Shown in pieces: positions 33,830-43,254 of a stretch of DNA of 64,000 nt. This DNA comes from Bacillota bacterium. Its GTDB lineage: Bacteria > Bacillota > Clostridia > Clostridiales > Clostridiaceae. The position numbers were made by a program, and so were the translations under genes. Within the stretch, counting starts at the first letter, position 1. Every line of letters starts with the position of its first letter. Where the stretch lies: assembly GCA_023445445.1 (NCBI GenBank), contig JAEXLD010000041.1:124001-188000 (forward strand). The letters are read 5' to 3'. The notes beneath the pieces are model-generated. The model was not told where the DNA came from. It saw only the letters and a list, made by a program, of their open reading frames with translations, and searched no databases.

Positions 33830-34081
33830 TTATTCCCCCTTATTTATTTGTTTTATTAATTGGTTAGCATAAACTGCAGCACCAGTTACTAAAATACCTT
33901 GTATTACTGCATTAATATTGAATCCTAATAAAGCTACTGCTCCTACAACCCCAAATACTAATAATATTACTGGAATATATTTATCTCCTATTTTTTCAGT
34001 TCCCTTTATAATTAGACCTATTACATATAATGCAGGTACTAATATTAAAGCATTTTCAATTATAAATTTTACAAATTCCAT
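33830..34081 (-). CDS. Holin (phage_holin_5-like)
   Basis: An 83-residue membrane protein with hydrophobic segments near 7-27, 38-55 and 57-75 and a short charged tail. 'ALILVPALYVIGLIIKGTEK' and 'YIPVILLVFGVVGAV' are typical of clostridial phage holins. It precedes the endolysin by two bases. It should form the membrane lesion that lets the endolysin reach the wall. Confidence 0.85.
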   Translation of the reverse strand: MEFVKFIIENALILVPALYVIGLIIKGTEKIGDKYIPVILLVFGVVGAVALLGFNINAVIQGILVTGAAVYANQLIKQINKGE

Positions 34082-34083
34082 TT

Positions 34084-34365
34084 TTACCTCTCTCCTTCTA
34101 TTCCATCTATTCTTTTATGAGCTGATTTACAACTTTCCTCTACTCTTATAAGTCTAGAATTAATTTCTGTCATTTCTCTATCTCTAGCTTTATTATCTAG
34201 TCTTATTTCATCTACTGCACTTGCGATATAATCTAATTTAGCTTTTGTTTGAGCATCTTCTCTTGTATCACATCTTATATCATTTGTCTTATTCCTTTGA
34301 AATGTAAAAAAGCTTATAATAGCTCCTCCAATAGTACATATTAAAGCAATACTTACAGTTTCCAT
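34084..34365 (-). CDS. XhlA-like membrane-anchored coiled-coil protein
   Basis: A 93-residue protein with one N-terminal membrane helix ('VSIALICTIGGAIISFF') and a long charged helix. The layout suits haemolysin XhlA-like lysis accessory proteins, though in those the helix is usually C-terminal. It directly precedes the holin. Confidence 0.6.
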   Translation of the reverse strand: METVSIALICTIGGAIISFFTFQRNKTNDIRCDTREDAQTKAKLDYIASAVDEIRLDNKARDREMTEINSRLIRVEESCKSAHKRIDGIEGER

Positions 34366-34383
34366 TTCCCCTCCTTAAACGAA

Positions 34384-34408
34384 AAGAGCTCACATTTAGT
34401 AAGCTCTT
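34384..34408 (-). terminator. Hairpin before the lysis genes
   Basis: AAGAGCT pairs with AGCTCTT in the gap between the tail-fibre gene and the lysis cassette. It may lower or separate lysis-gene transcription. Confidence 0.5.
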
Positions 34409-34469
34409 AAATTTATTATTCGTATTTAATTTTCTTTTAGTTAGTGCGTAATAGTTATCGATTGTAATG

Positions 34470-37205
34470 TTATACCAATGTTTTAACTACAGCAGGTTCC
34501 ACATCTGCTATCGGTCTATTTTCGTAAAGTTTACGAATTTGTAAATCTGTAAGCTGATATCCATAAATTTGCACTCCACCAATATCTCCTGTGAAAGCTT
34601 CGCTTCCTTCCGTAGACGTTCCTATTCTTACACTTCCGACATTGTATGGTATTTCTACTTGTAGGGCTTTCGGTTCACTAATAACACCATTACAAATAAA
34701 TTTAATATTTGGAGGAGAAGCATTATCCACAACAATGCCAACCATACACTCGTGACCTACTGCTGAACCATAAGGCGAATTTGCCACAACATATTGTTCA
34801 GAACCAACGTCAATTCTAACTCTTAAATTACCGTTTAAACCACCTAACTGGAATCTAAAACCACCTTCTCCCGTTGTTCCTTTTCTTAATAATGTATCTG
34901 TTATATTTAAGATATCTGATTTTATCCACATAACAACAGAAAAGTTTTTAATAAGTTTGTCGTGAAGCGTAGAAGTGTTTATTTGCACATAATCTCCATT
35001 GTTAAATTTATAAGACTTTCCTTTCAATATTGGAGGGTATGCTCTACCACAATTTCTTATAGCATAATCATTCCATCCGCCCATATCACTAAAATGAGTT
35101 ATTGTTCCATTGGCATTTTGTCCATTTGTCGCATGGTTTATAACATTTGTTCCTGTCCCTTCGTCAAACCTATAATCAACTAATATGTTAGGCATAGACA
35201 TGTATCCATAAGTATTAAGTGTACTAACATCCACAGCAGATGGATTGCCACACATTACACATATATCCATACCATTAGCAGGTAGATGTGGTATTTTTAT
35301 ATGAAATATCGCTTGATAGTGATTTCCACCATCAAATACTCTTGAGCCTTTATAAGAAACAGTACCATCACGATAGCCAAGTATTAGTTGACGTTCCGTT
35401 GCAGACCATGGTGTACCTGCTTCTCCTATCTCTTGCCACCCTTTGAAATCTTTATCTGTTTCGTAATCACTTACATTTATTATTTTCGCATCTGTTCCAT
35501 CAAGGTTCATTTGATATATTTCTGCACATGGACTATTTCCGTATGACGTACCAAAACCATATATATGTTTCCCAAGAATGCGTAAACCTTGTAGGCTATT
35601 GCTAGAACGTATAACAGGAACAAAATTTATATCATCAGTTGTTTTGTACACTGTATAACCTATACATGGTGCCATTGCACCACCTGCAAAAAATCTTCCA
35701 TAAGGGGTAACAGCCATAACTGAAAATGCCCCAAGATGACCTGTAACAATAGGCTCCCAAGTAATCCCATGATTAGTTGAACGAAGCATCCTTATGTCAG
35801 AAGTTGTTGCATCATCTATACCTGCATAAATATAGTCTGTTGTTGGATCAACATAAACACCATGTACGTGTTGTAGGGTATTATCTTGCCATGCGATAGT
35901 CCAATTTTCACCACCATTAACGCTTTTGTAAATAACTGCACCTTCTGGGTTTTGATATTGTCCTGCATAAAGTATCCCTGTTCCATCCTCTGCCCATCCA
36001 TCGAGTTGTATCCTAGCACTAGTACCAGAAGGTAATGTTAAAACTTCTATCCATGTCTTCCCATTATCTATACTCCTCCAAATATGTATGCCTCCACTAC
36101 TAGCATAAAAATACCCTCTGGAATCTATCGCTATAAGTGAACGATTATTTGAAAATATTGTCCACGAACTTCCGTTATCTTCTGATACATATGTTTTCTC
36201 TGTTGCGTATGCTTCCCATGGTGGAAGTCCATATATTTTACCCTTATATTGTATGGTTCTACTCCCTATTCTTGTTGAATCTTGTATTACTTCAAAATTT
36301 CCATGCGTTACCCTATAGTGATCAAATATAATACCATCAAGACTTGAAAATCTAACGTCAGAAAAATCAGTTTTACAATTGTCATATAAATAAATATCTC
36401 TACCTGTTATATCACCGACTTGCTGTCCTCTATGAACATTTAACTTTACCACATAGTCTATCTCATCTTGTCCTGTACCACTGATGGAAATAATTTTTTT
36501 GTAATTCCAACGATTGTTTTTTATCGCAGTGAGTTGTGCTTCTGTTTCCGTTAATCTAGGTGCATATTCCACTTCTTTTGCTAATAATTTATTTGCTATA
36601 TCAGTAGCAACCACTTGACTATTTAACATTGCCTGTATATCACCATTCACTATAGTGTCCGTTAATTGTTTGTACGATTGAAAATCTATATCTGACGCTT
36701 TCTGTTCCAATGACGCATTAATTTTATTAACATCTTCTTTACTTGCTGCACCTGCATTATTTAATAATGTTTGTGTTTCTTCATTAATTCGTCCAATTTC
36801 AATAGCTGCATCTTGAAGTTTTTCTAATGCAGTTATAGAATCATCACTCTCTACAACTCCATCAATAACACTTCTGCCTACTTCTAAATAAAAAGAAAAG
36901 GTGGTATTTTGTTTACCCCCTTCAACTAAAACTATTTCTATTTTTGATGCACCAGGGATCCTGGTGAAATCTCTTTTTAATTCAGCATTTATTTTGTTGT
37001 TTACCTTAGTTATCTCTGTATTCTGCATTATATAAGTATTATTTGCTTTAGTACAATTAATAGTTACTTCTTTATTAGTTAAATCTAAAGCTAATCCATT
37101 TTCATAGATAAATGCCTCTAATGTTAAATCATCATTCTGTTTACACTTAGCGAGAATGTAATTTTCTTTAGAAGTATCTAAGTTTATACTTATTTTACTA
37201 GCCAT
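34470..37205 (-). CDS. Receptor-binding tail fibre: BppU, BNR and LamG domains
   Basis: A 911-residue structural protein. The N-terminal 110 residues match the BppU baseplate-protein type ('LEAFIYENGLALDLTNKEVT', 'FSFYLEVGRSVIDG'). A coiled stretch follows to about 220. Residues 290-620 hold Asp-box/BNR repeats ('SEDNGSSWTIF', 'SIDNGKTWIEV', 'SVNGGENWTIA', 'STNHGITWEPI'), a beta-propeller. The C-terminus is a LamG-like jelly roll ('LVDYRFDEGTGTNVINHATN', 'FSVVMWIKSD'). It probably binds a surface glycan. The gene looks less AT-rich than its neighbours, suggesting module exchange. Confidence 0.8.
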   Translation of the reverse strand: MASKISINLDTSKENYILAKCKQNDDLTLEAFIYENGLALDLTNKEVTINCTKANNTYIMQNTEITKVNNKINAELKRDFTRIPGASKIEIVLVEGGKQNTTFSFYLEVGRSVIDGVVESDDSITALEKLQDAAIEIGRINEETQTLLNNAGAASKEDVNKINASLEQKASDIDFQSYKQLTDTIVNGDIQAMLNSQVVATDIANKLLAKEVEYAPRLTETEAQLTAIKNNRWNYKKIISISGTGQDEIDYVVKLNVHRGQQVGDITGRDIYLYDNCKTDFSDVRFSSLDGIIFDHYRVTHGNFEVIQDSTRIGSRTIQYKGKIYGLPPWEAYATEKTYVSEDNGSSWTIFSNNRSLIAIDSRGYFYASSGGIHIWRSIDNGKTWIEVLTLPSGTSARIQLDGWAEDGTGILYAGQYQNPEGAVIYKSVNGGENWTIAWQDNTLQHVHGVYVDPTTDYIYAGIDDATTSDIRMLRSTNHGITWEPIVTGHLGAFSVMAVTPYGRFFAGGAMAPCIGYTVYKTTDDINFVPVIRSSNSLQGLRILGKHIYGFGTSYGNSPCAEIYQMNLDGTDAKIINVSDYETDKDFKGWQEIGEAGTPWSATERQLILGYRDGTVSYKGSRVFDGGNHYQAIFHIKIPHLPANGMDICVMCGNPSAVDVSTLNTYGYMSMPNILVDYRFDEGTGTNVINHATNGQNANGTITHFSDMGGWNDYAIRNCGRAYPPILKGKSYKFNNGDYVQINTSTLHDKLIKNFSVVMWIKSDILNITDTLLRKGTTGEGGFRFQLGGLNGNLRVRIDVGSEQYVVANSPYGSAVGHECMVGIVVDNASPPNIKFICNGVISEPKALQVEIPYNVGSVRIGTSTEGSEAFTGDIGGVQIYGYQLTDLQIRKLYENRPIADVEPAVVKTLV

Positions 37206-37209
37206 CTAA

Positions 37210-37515
37210 TCACCTCACATTTAATAATTCTTCAAGCTTTTCCATTCTAGCTTTTAGATCTTCATTCTCTTTTTTAATTTCTTGTATTTCTTCTGAAGTA
37301 GGTTGTTTGATGACTATAACTTCATCCTTTGCTGGTATTCCTTCTACTTCTTCAAATTCTTGTGTTTTTTTATTATATTTTAAGTTATAAGCATTTATCT
37401 TTTCTTCCTTATCTTCTACCATATAACAATTAGTGAAATAATCTTCACTTATTTCTTCTTCTTTTAATATTTGCTCTACTAAATTAGTTTCTTTATTTAC
37501 AAATATTTTCTGCAT
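37210..37515 (-). CDS. Small tail-associated protein
   Basis: A 101-residue protein ('MQKIFVNKETNLVEQILKEE') ending in a coiled coil. AGGAGGT selects the ATG at 37515. It lies between tail spike and fibre genes, where short XkdX-like or fibre-assembly proteins usually sit. Confidence 0.55.
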   Translation of the reverse strand: MQKIFVNKETNLVEQILKEEEISEDYFTNCYMVEDKEEKINAYNLKYNKKTQEFEEVEGIPAKDEVIVIKQPTSEEIQEIKKENEDLKARMEKLEELLNVR

Positions 37516-37523
37516 AATACCTC

Positions 37524-39704
37524 CTATCTTTGTACCCAGGCAGTCCAAGCATCATTAACCCACCAACGAGAGTATAATTTATTATCAGTTCCTATTACTA
37601 ATTGTGCAAAATCACTTTGACTCCACTTAAAATGCAGACAAATACCATAACTTACAGGAGAGCCGTTTGTACCTTCTCCAAAAGCATACCAACCACTATC
37701 ATAAAAAATATTTAGATTACTAACTCTTTTAGCTTGTTTTTCTATAGAACCTACCCAACCTTCGTGTAAATATCTTATACTATTAGCATTTTTATATATT
37801 TCATTAACGCTCGTAATATTATTCCCTAACATACTCATTTGTTTGTTTATAAAAACTTGCGTTCCATAAGAATTAGGCGTTTCAGATGTCTCTATTACAT
37901 TTACTTTTTCTTCTCCATTTTTATATCCTAATACAATTCCATTATCACCAAATACACATAAGCTCCCAGTCGTACTTTCATAAAGATCACTCGAATTAAC
38001 TTTGTTAACATCCGATCTAAAACATAAAGTTCTGCCTGCAATTAAAGTGTCTTCAAATATTTGCACCCCTTTAAAATTATTCATAAGTTCATGCAATATT
38101 TTAGTTATTCTTATACTCGGATATATTAAAGTCGCTCCACTAAAATCTACACTATTTGTATATCCTATATCTACGAAATCTCCATCCCTGGTATTCACAA
38201 TATTAATTCCATTTATTTCCGTGTTCTCTGACAATCTAGAACTTTTTATTCCTCCTACTATTTCCCCCTCAATGGTAAATGTAAGCCCTCCTTGGTCCAC
38301 TTCTACACCATATCCATTAACAACATTAGTGAAAAGACCTGTTTCCATATTTATAGTAGTATTACCATTTAAACTTTGTAAAAGTCCTGTTTTAATTATA
38401 TTCGCATTTAATAATCCTGTTGTTATAAAACTTGCAACTATACTTCCATCTTGTGTAATAGCAGTTTCGTAAGGTCCATTATATCCTGTTTTTGAATATC
38501 CTAAACCTCCTTGATTCCATCTCCATACTTTAGTAGCAGTCATAATATCTTCTGTATCCATAATTAAAATTTCACCATTTCTTTTAACTACATATCCACC
38601 TAAAGCATTATTAATTAAGTTAGTTGAATTGTTTATAGCTTCTTCTAAAAAAGTAGTATTTAATTCAATTTCTTTTTTGACTTCTTTAATTGAATTATTA
38701 ATTGCAGTTGCTAAATTAGCCTTGAAACTTCCTAATTCTATTTTTTCAATTCTATTAGTTAAGTCATTTTTCTTTATACTTATGATTTTAGCTTTTAGGT
38801 CCATATTTAATTTACTATGTCTTATAGTAACTATATCTCCTAAGTAAACTCTTTCTAAGATAGCATAATTTTCATATTCTACTGTTTTAGATAATTCTAT
38901 AAAATCCACTTTATAGTTAGCTGCTGGAATATCAATTTTATTAGATGTCATATATTCAATTGCTACTCTTCTTAATGTCTCTTCATCTTCTATATCGCTA
39001 AATTCAACCATTTTTATTTTGGGATGTGAAAAATTATTAATATATGGACTATCTATATATTTTTCAGTTAAAAGCAATCCATCCTTACCTTTAGGCATTA
39101 ACCGAGTGCATATACTGTCTATATCAAGTGTTTCCTCTATCCCTTGTATGTTCTTTCCATAAGATACTAAAACCCCTCTATCAAGCCCTCTTGCATTTAA
39201 TAACTTAATAGTGAAATTATCTCTTACTAATTCCCCCCCCCAAATATTAACAATACCTTCATTTCCTAAAATAGCTTCAACAGGATTTTTTCTTATAAAA
39301 TATCTAGTTTCATTCCCACCTACATCACCATTAGATATAAAAGGATGTGAATATTGAGTATTTTTTAATATCCAATCTAAAGCTCCATAACCACTAATGT
39401 TGGTTGGTCTTACATCTTCAAGAAAGTTATCTAATAAATCATAGAATATATGTCTAGCATTAGCCTTTATACCTGATAAAGTTTTTTTCTTATTATAGAT
39501 TCTAAAAAGCTGCCCTTCACTATTTTTTACTATCTCATCTTCTAATATATATTTCCATTTGCCTTGACTGTCTAAGGGATATTCACATTCTACTTCATAT
39601 TCTCCATTTAGTTTTTCAGTAGTATAAAAGGACTTGCAATCACTTAAGACTACAAGTCCATTATTATTAAAATTAGTTTCTTTACTATCGTATAAAGTTA
39701 TTAT
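37524..39704 (-). CDS. Tail spike/endopeptidase-tail protein with pyocin-knob end
   Basis: A protein of about 726 residues. The first 330 match the prophage tail (Tal, gp18-like) type ('EKLNGEYEVECEYPLDSQGK', 'IYNKKKTLSGIKANARHIFY'). A coiled stretch follows, then a fibre-like beta region, and the C-terminal 60 residues are a pyocin-knob-like domain ('DSGWYAFGEG', 'YSRWWVNDAWTAW'). The start is odd: GGAGGTGG lies just upstream of 'ATA ATA ACT TTA TAC', and homologues typically begin MITLYD-like, pointing to an AUA start at 39704 or 39701. The only upstream ATG (39719) overlaps that ribosome site. Confidence 0.8.
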   Translation of the reverse strand: MITLYDSKETNFNNNGLVVLSDCKSFYTTEKLNGEYEVECEYPLDSQGKWKYILEDEIVKNSEGQLFRIYNKKKTLSGIKANARHIFYDLLDNFLEDVRPTNISGYGALDWILKNTQYSHPFISNGDVGGNETRYFIRKNPVEAILGNEGIVNIWGGELVRDNFTIKLLNARGLDRGVLVSYGKNIQGIEETLDIDSICTRLMPKGKDGLLLTEKYIDSPYINNFSHPKIKMVEFSDIEDEETLRRVAIEYMTSNKIDIPAANYKVDFIELSKTVEYENYAILERVYLGDIVTIRHSKLNMDLKAKIISIKKNDLTNRIEKIELGSFKANLATAINNSIKEVKKEIELNTTFLEEAINNSTNLINNALGGYVVKRNGEILIMDTEDIMTATKVWRWNQGGLGYSKTGYNGPYETAITQDGSIVASFITTGLLNANIIKTGLLQSLNGNTTINMETGLFTNVVNGYGVEVDQGGLTFTIEGEIVGGIKSSRLSENTEINGINIVNTRDGDFVDIGYTNSVDFSGATLIYPSIRITKILHELMNNFKGVQIFEDTLIAGRTLCFRSDVNKVNSSDLYESTTGSLCVFGDNGIVLGYKNGEEKVNVIETSETPNSYGTQVFINKQMSMLGNNITSVNEIYKNANSIRYLHEGWVGSIEKQAKRVSNLNIFYDSGWYAFGEGTNGSPVSYGICLHFKWSQSDFAQLVIGTDNKLYSRWWVNDAWTAWVQR

Positions 39705-40399
39705 TATAACCACCTCCATTTAGGTGTTACTTCTATCTTTGTTACTATACCTATCCAACTTATTGTATTTATTCCTTGTGCTAATTTAGGGAACTCACCA
39801 TTCATTTTATTATTTAATAGTTGAGTCTCTTTATAGCAGTCTATTAATTCACTATCAATTACTATATAATCTTCTATATTAGTTAGATGTATAACTTTGT
39901 TGTTTATAGATAAATCTATATTGCCTGTACCATAAATTTTTAATACGGGATCACTTTCAAAATTTGTTGGATTAAATAATTTACTATCATTAATAGTAAT
40001 GTTTATAGTATTATCACCATCAAATAATTTTTTATAAGGCTTACATTCAAATATTATTTTGCACTCATTAAAATACTTAAATGTTTCTGAAAAACTTATT
40101 TTATTAATACACATTCCTTCATAATAAACATCAGGTTCATCATCAAAGAATAATTTTCCTATTTTGAACTTTCTATATAACCAACTATCAATTAATCTTG
40201 AATAAGTAGCAACATCATTTTTTATGTATCCTTCTACTTCTATCTTGCGTGCTCCATAACTTCCATTATCTATATATAAAGTATCTCTACCTGGTACATT
40301 GATAGTTTCTATATTTCTTTCTGGTGTATCATGCCTTTTAACTTTAGTTATTACTAAATTAAAATCTTTAGAACTTTTACCATCAAAAATTAAATTCAT
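39704..40399 (-). CDS. Distal tail protein (Dit)
   Basis: A 231-residue protein with the SPP1 gp19.1/Dit pattern: 'LIFDGKSSKDFNLVITKVKR', 'ETINVPGRDTLYIDNGSYGA', 'FDDEPDVYYEGMCINKISFS'. Dit rings the tail tip and joins the tail tube to the baseplate. TAGGAGGTG precedes the ATG. It sits between tape measure and tail spike as expected. Confidence 0.88.
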   Translation of the reverse strand: MNLIFDGKSSKDFNLVITKVKRHDTPERNIETINVPGRDTLYIDNGSYGARKIEVEGYIKNDVATYSRLIDSWLYRKFKIGKLFFDDEPDVYYEGMCINKISFSETFKYFNECKIIFECKPYKKLFDGDNTINITINDSKLFNPTNFESDPVLKIYGTGNIDLSINNKVIHLTNIEDYIVIDSELIDCYKETQLLNNKMNGEFPKLAQGINTISWIGIVTKIEVTPKWRWL

Positions 40400-40409
40400 A
40401 CTACACCTC

Positions 40410-42053
40410 CTAAGCTAGCCCCTTTCTTTTCATAAAAAAAGCTATTTCTTCCATAAGTTCTTCAATATCCTGTTCTCTAGTATTTTCAAAATGTTCTATA
40501 TTTAATACAAATCCACCATTGTTTTTATTTTCATTCGCTACAATTGATTTTATATTGTCATACATACTGTTTATAGGTATTACTGCTTCTGGCCCAGCTT
40601 CCCCAACTCCTTTTAATCCATAAGGTGTATTAAATAAAGTAGGTTTATCGAATATTCCACCTTTTGCATACCACTCGACATTTATCCTTGGAACACCTTC
40701 GCTTAACCATTTTAAAGGATTAATGGAACCACTAACACTAAAATGTGGCATTTTTAATTTTGGAAATTCCCATTTAAAGCTTAAAAAACCTTTAATTTTA
40801 TCTATTACGCCACCTATAAAATCTTTTGCTTTTACAAAAGGTGAAGATATTACATCAAATACCTTTCCAAAAATACTACTTACTGTATTCCAAATTGCAC
40901 TCACTTTCTCGCTAATTGCACTCCAAATACCACTAAATACAGTTTTGATACCTTCCCATAATGCAATCGCACCTGCTTTTATTTTATCCCAATTCATATA
41001 TAGTGCTATTCCTATTGCTATTATTGCTGCTATAGCTGCAATAACAAGCCCTATAGGATTCGCCATCATAGCAGCATTTAGTCCTATTTGAACTCCTGTT
41101 GCAGTGGTTGTAAATGCAGTATAGGCAACCATTAAGGAATTAATAATACTAATTATCTTTAATGCTACAAATGCACCAAGTAGTCCTCCAAGCACTGGAA
41201 TTAATATATTAGAATTATCAGTTATAAAACCAATTGTATCTGCTATAAAATGTAATACATTCCCTGCAGTTTCTTGAATTGCTGGCATTTTTTCTAAAAA
41301 CCAATTAAGCATATCAGTAAGTCTAGGTAATAATTCAGCTACTATTTTATCTTTGACTCCACTTAAACTTGCTTTAGCATCTGCTAATGTATCACCAAAT
41401 ACAACTCCTGCACTCACTGCATCTTCAGATAAAACAATACCAAGCTCATCTGCTCTAAGTTTTAATGCTTCCATACCATCAGAGCCTGCTGCAATAAGTG
41501 GTTTTAACTCTACAAAAGACTTTCCTAATAGATCATTACCAATGCTATTCTTTAATGCTCCATCTTCCATATCAGCTAGTGAATACATTACCCTTTCAAA
41601 TGCTTGTTCTGGTGTCATAGTTGCTAAGTCTGTCATAGATATTCCAAGTTGTTCATAAGCACTTTGAGCTGCTTTAGAGCCATTTTGTGCATCTATCATT
41701 GTATCGGATAATTTCTTCATGCCTGTTTCAAGAACTGTAATATCGGCACCTGATTGACCTGCAGCATATCCCCATCTTTGCAACTCTTCTACTGCAATTC
41801 CAGTACGTAAAGAAAGTTTGTCCCATTTATCAGTATTATCAGCAGTTGTATTTGCTAGTGCCATTAATCCACCGACTGCTGCTCCTGTTCCTGCAATCAC
41901 TGCTGCTCCAATTTTAACTCCTTTATCTGCAATATCTTGTAAGCTTGTTTTTGTTTCTTTACCTTTTTTATCTACATTTTTTAATTGTTGAATTGCTTCC
42001 TGGTCTTCAATAAGTATGGTCCCAAATAGTTTAAAGAGTTCTATCTTAATCAT
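40410..42053 (-). CDS. Tail tape-measure protein
   Basis: A 547-residue protein starting 'IELFKLFGTILIEDQEAIQQ', with long helical regions, hydrophobic stretches near 250-360 and 'SEKVSAIWNTVSSIFGKVFD' repeats typical of TMPs. At about 0.15 nm per residue it predicts a tail of roughly 80 nm. The ATG overlaps the end of the gpGT frame and abuts AAAGGAG with no spacing, so translation is probably coupled to the upstream frame. Confidence 0.9.
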   Translation of the reverse strand: MIKIELFKLFGTILIEDQEAIQQLKNVDKKGKETKTSLQDIADKGVKIGAAVIAGTGAAVGGLMALANTTADNTDKWDKLSLRTGIAVEELQRWGYAAGQSGADITVLETGMKKLSDTMIDAQNGSKAAQSAYEQLGISMTDLATMTPEQAFERVMYSLADMEDGALKNSIGNDLLGKSFVELKPLIAAGSDGMEALKLRADELGIVLSEDAVSAGVVFGDTLADAKASLSGVKDKIVAELLPRLTDMLNWFLEKMPAIQETAGNVLHFIADTIGFITDNSNILIPVLGGLLGAFVALKIISIINSLMVAYTAFTTTATGVQIGLNAAMMANPIGLVIAAIAAIIAIGIALYMNWDKIKAGAIALWEGIKTVFSGIWSAISEKVSAIWNTVSSIFGKVFDVISSPFVKAKDFIGGVIDKIKGFLSFKWEFPKLKMPHFSVSGSINPLKWLSEGVPRINVEWYAKGGIFDKPTLFNTPYGLKGVGEAGPEAVIPINSMYDNIKSIVANENKNNGGFVLNIEHFENTREQDIEELMEEIAFFMKRKGLA

Positions 42054-42710
42054 CTCCTTTCTTAAAGGATTTTTCTATTTCTAATATTTCTTTCATTATT
42101 TCATCTTCGCTTCTTTTATCTATTTCAATTTTCTTAGGTTTAATTTCTTCCCAAAAATCATTAAATGATTTAAAATTTTCTTTTGTCATATTCGGATAAC
42201 TGGCTAAATAAATTCTAAAAGCATGTTCTTTAGTTTCCTCTTCTTGAGCTTTACCAATTAACTTTATACTTTTTTTCAATGATAATTTTAAAACATATTC
42301 TATATTGCTATATCTTTTTAGCAGGAGATCTTCTATTTCTTCTCTGTTAATTCCCCTGCTTGCAATAAAAAATCTTTAAACCCTTCATGTTCAACTAATT
42401 CAGCAAAAAATTCTTTTATTTGTTTTAGATTCATTTTTGAAACTGCTTCTGGTGTCATTCCAGATAAATTTCCTATCAATTGTTTAACTTCATTTTTAGC
42501 TTTATATAAATTTCTAACAAACTTACTTATTAATTCAATTCCTAAACTCACAACTACATCTTTGCCTAATTTTGAAGCATCTTTTATATTTTCCAATTTA
42601 GCAATATTTGTCTTTTTTATAATTGTATCTGCTTCAACTCCCAATCCCATTTTATCTATAATTTCTGACATTGAGAAAACATCATCTAGATCAAATTCTT
42701 TTATTATCAT
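42046..42710 (-). CDS. Tail assembly chaperone gpGT (-1 frameshift product)
   Basis: If ribosomes slip back one base on TTTTTTA (42372-42366), the first 115 codons of the 125-codon gpG are joined to 106 codons of the -1 frame. The -1 frame is open from the slip site: 'FIASRGINREEIEDLLLKRY' leads to 'EEETKEHAFRIYLASYPNMT', and it stops at 42046. The product would be about 221 residues. This is the gpG/gpGT arrangement of long-tailed phages, located directly before the tape measure as usual. Confidence 0.8.
42333..42710 (-). CDS. Tail assembly chaperone gpG
   Basis: A 125-residue mainly helical protein ('MIIKEFDLDDVFSMSEIIDK', 'FVRNLYKAKNEVKQLIGNLS'), the non-shifted product. AGGAGG precedes the ATG. 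It normally outnumbers gpGT and helps wind the tail tube onto the tape measure. Confidence 0.8.
   Translation of the reverse strand: MIIKEFDLDDVFSMSEIIDKMGLGVEADTIIKKTNIAKLENIKDASKLGKDVVVSLGIELISKFVRNLYKAKNEVKQLIGNLSGMTPEAVSKMNLKQIKEFFAELVEHEGFKDFLLQAGELTEKK
42366..42372 (-). promoter_or_regulatory. Programmed -1 frameshift site TTTTTTA
   Basis: In frame GAT TTT TTA, the heptamer T TTT TTA fits X XXY YYZ. The zero frame stops ten codons later, while the -1 frame stays open for 106 codons. Confidence 0.75.
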
Positions 42711-42733
42711 AATATCCTCCTAAATATAAAAAA

Positions 42734-42757
42734 ATAGAGAGAAATTAATCTCTCTAT
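42734..42757 (-). terminator. Partial terminator after the major tail gene
   Basis: ATAGAGAGA pairs with TCTCTCTAT, followed on the minus strand by TTTTTTT. It lies at the end of the major tail gene inside the late operon and should reduce read-through into the chaperone and tape-measure genes. Confidence 0.75.
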
Positions 42758-43242
42758 ACTGCAAATTCCACATTCCATGGTGAAGTATCTCTAGCTTCTT
42801 CATCATATGTTGCTGCAAACTCTAAGCTTGGAACTACCTCAGACTTATCTTCCAATTTCCACTCTAAATTGCTCATATTAATAGCGTTTTCAATGTTAAT
42901 TGTTACTGCTTTACCATCTTTAGTTTTACCTACCCATTTAATATCATTATAATCACCCTCTGTAATTATCAATGTACTTGTCATTTTATTTGTTTCTATT
43001 GACATACCTGGATAATATTTTTTCATATCAGCTGCAGTAAATAGTTCTAATGCGTTAACTGTTAACTTTGCGTTTTCTGTATCAATTACAGTTCTGCCTT
43101 TAACTATTCCTCTATCTCCATCAGCTTCAATATTTCTATATTCTCTTTCTACAATAAAAGCACTTCCACCTCTAGTTAGTCCAATAGGCGTTCCTCCTAT
43201 AGAAACAACTCCATAGCCTAATAATATCTTTTCTGCCGTCAT
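42754..43242 (-). CDS. Major tail (tube) protein
   Basis: A 162-residue beta-rich protein: 'MTAEKILLGYGVVSIGGTPI', 'GLTRGGSAFIVEREYRNIEA', 'LEFAATYDEEARDTSPWNVE'. Size, beta content and position between the tail-terminator and gpG genes identify the tube protein. It polymerises in hexamers around the tape measure. GGAGGTAAT precedes the ATG. Confidence 0.82.
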   Translation of the reverse strand: MTAEKILLGYGVVSIGGTPIGLTRGGSAFIVEREYRNIEADGDRGIVKGRTVIDTENAKLTVNALELFTAADMKKYYPGMSIETNKMTSTLIITEGDYNDIKWVGKTKDGKAVTINIENAINMSNLEWKLEDKSEVVPSLEFAATYDEEARDTSPWNVEFAV

Positions 43243-43254
43243 TCTATTACCTCC

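Noticed and set aside
38002..38472. 156-codon plus-strand ORF within the tail spike gene
   Set aside because: Antisense to a well-supported structural gene, with no ribosome site and a shadow-type composition.
42046..42279. Independent 77-codon gene starting at TTG 42279
   Set aside because: No ribosome site before the TTG, and its frame is open back to the TTTTTTA slip site, so it is the gpT part of a frameshift product.
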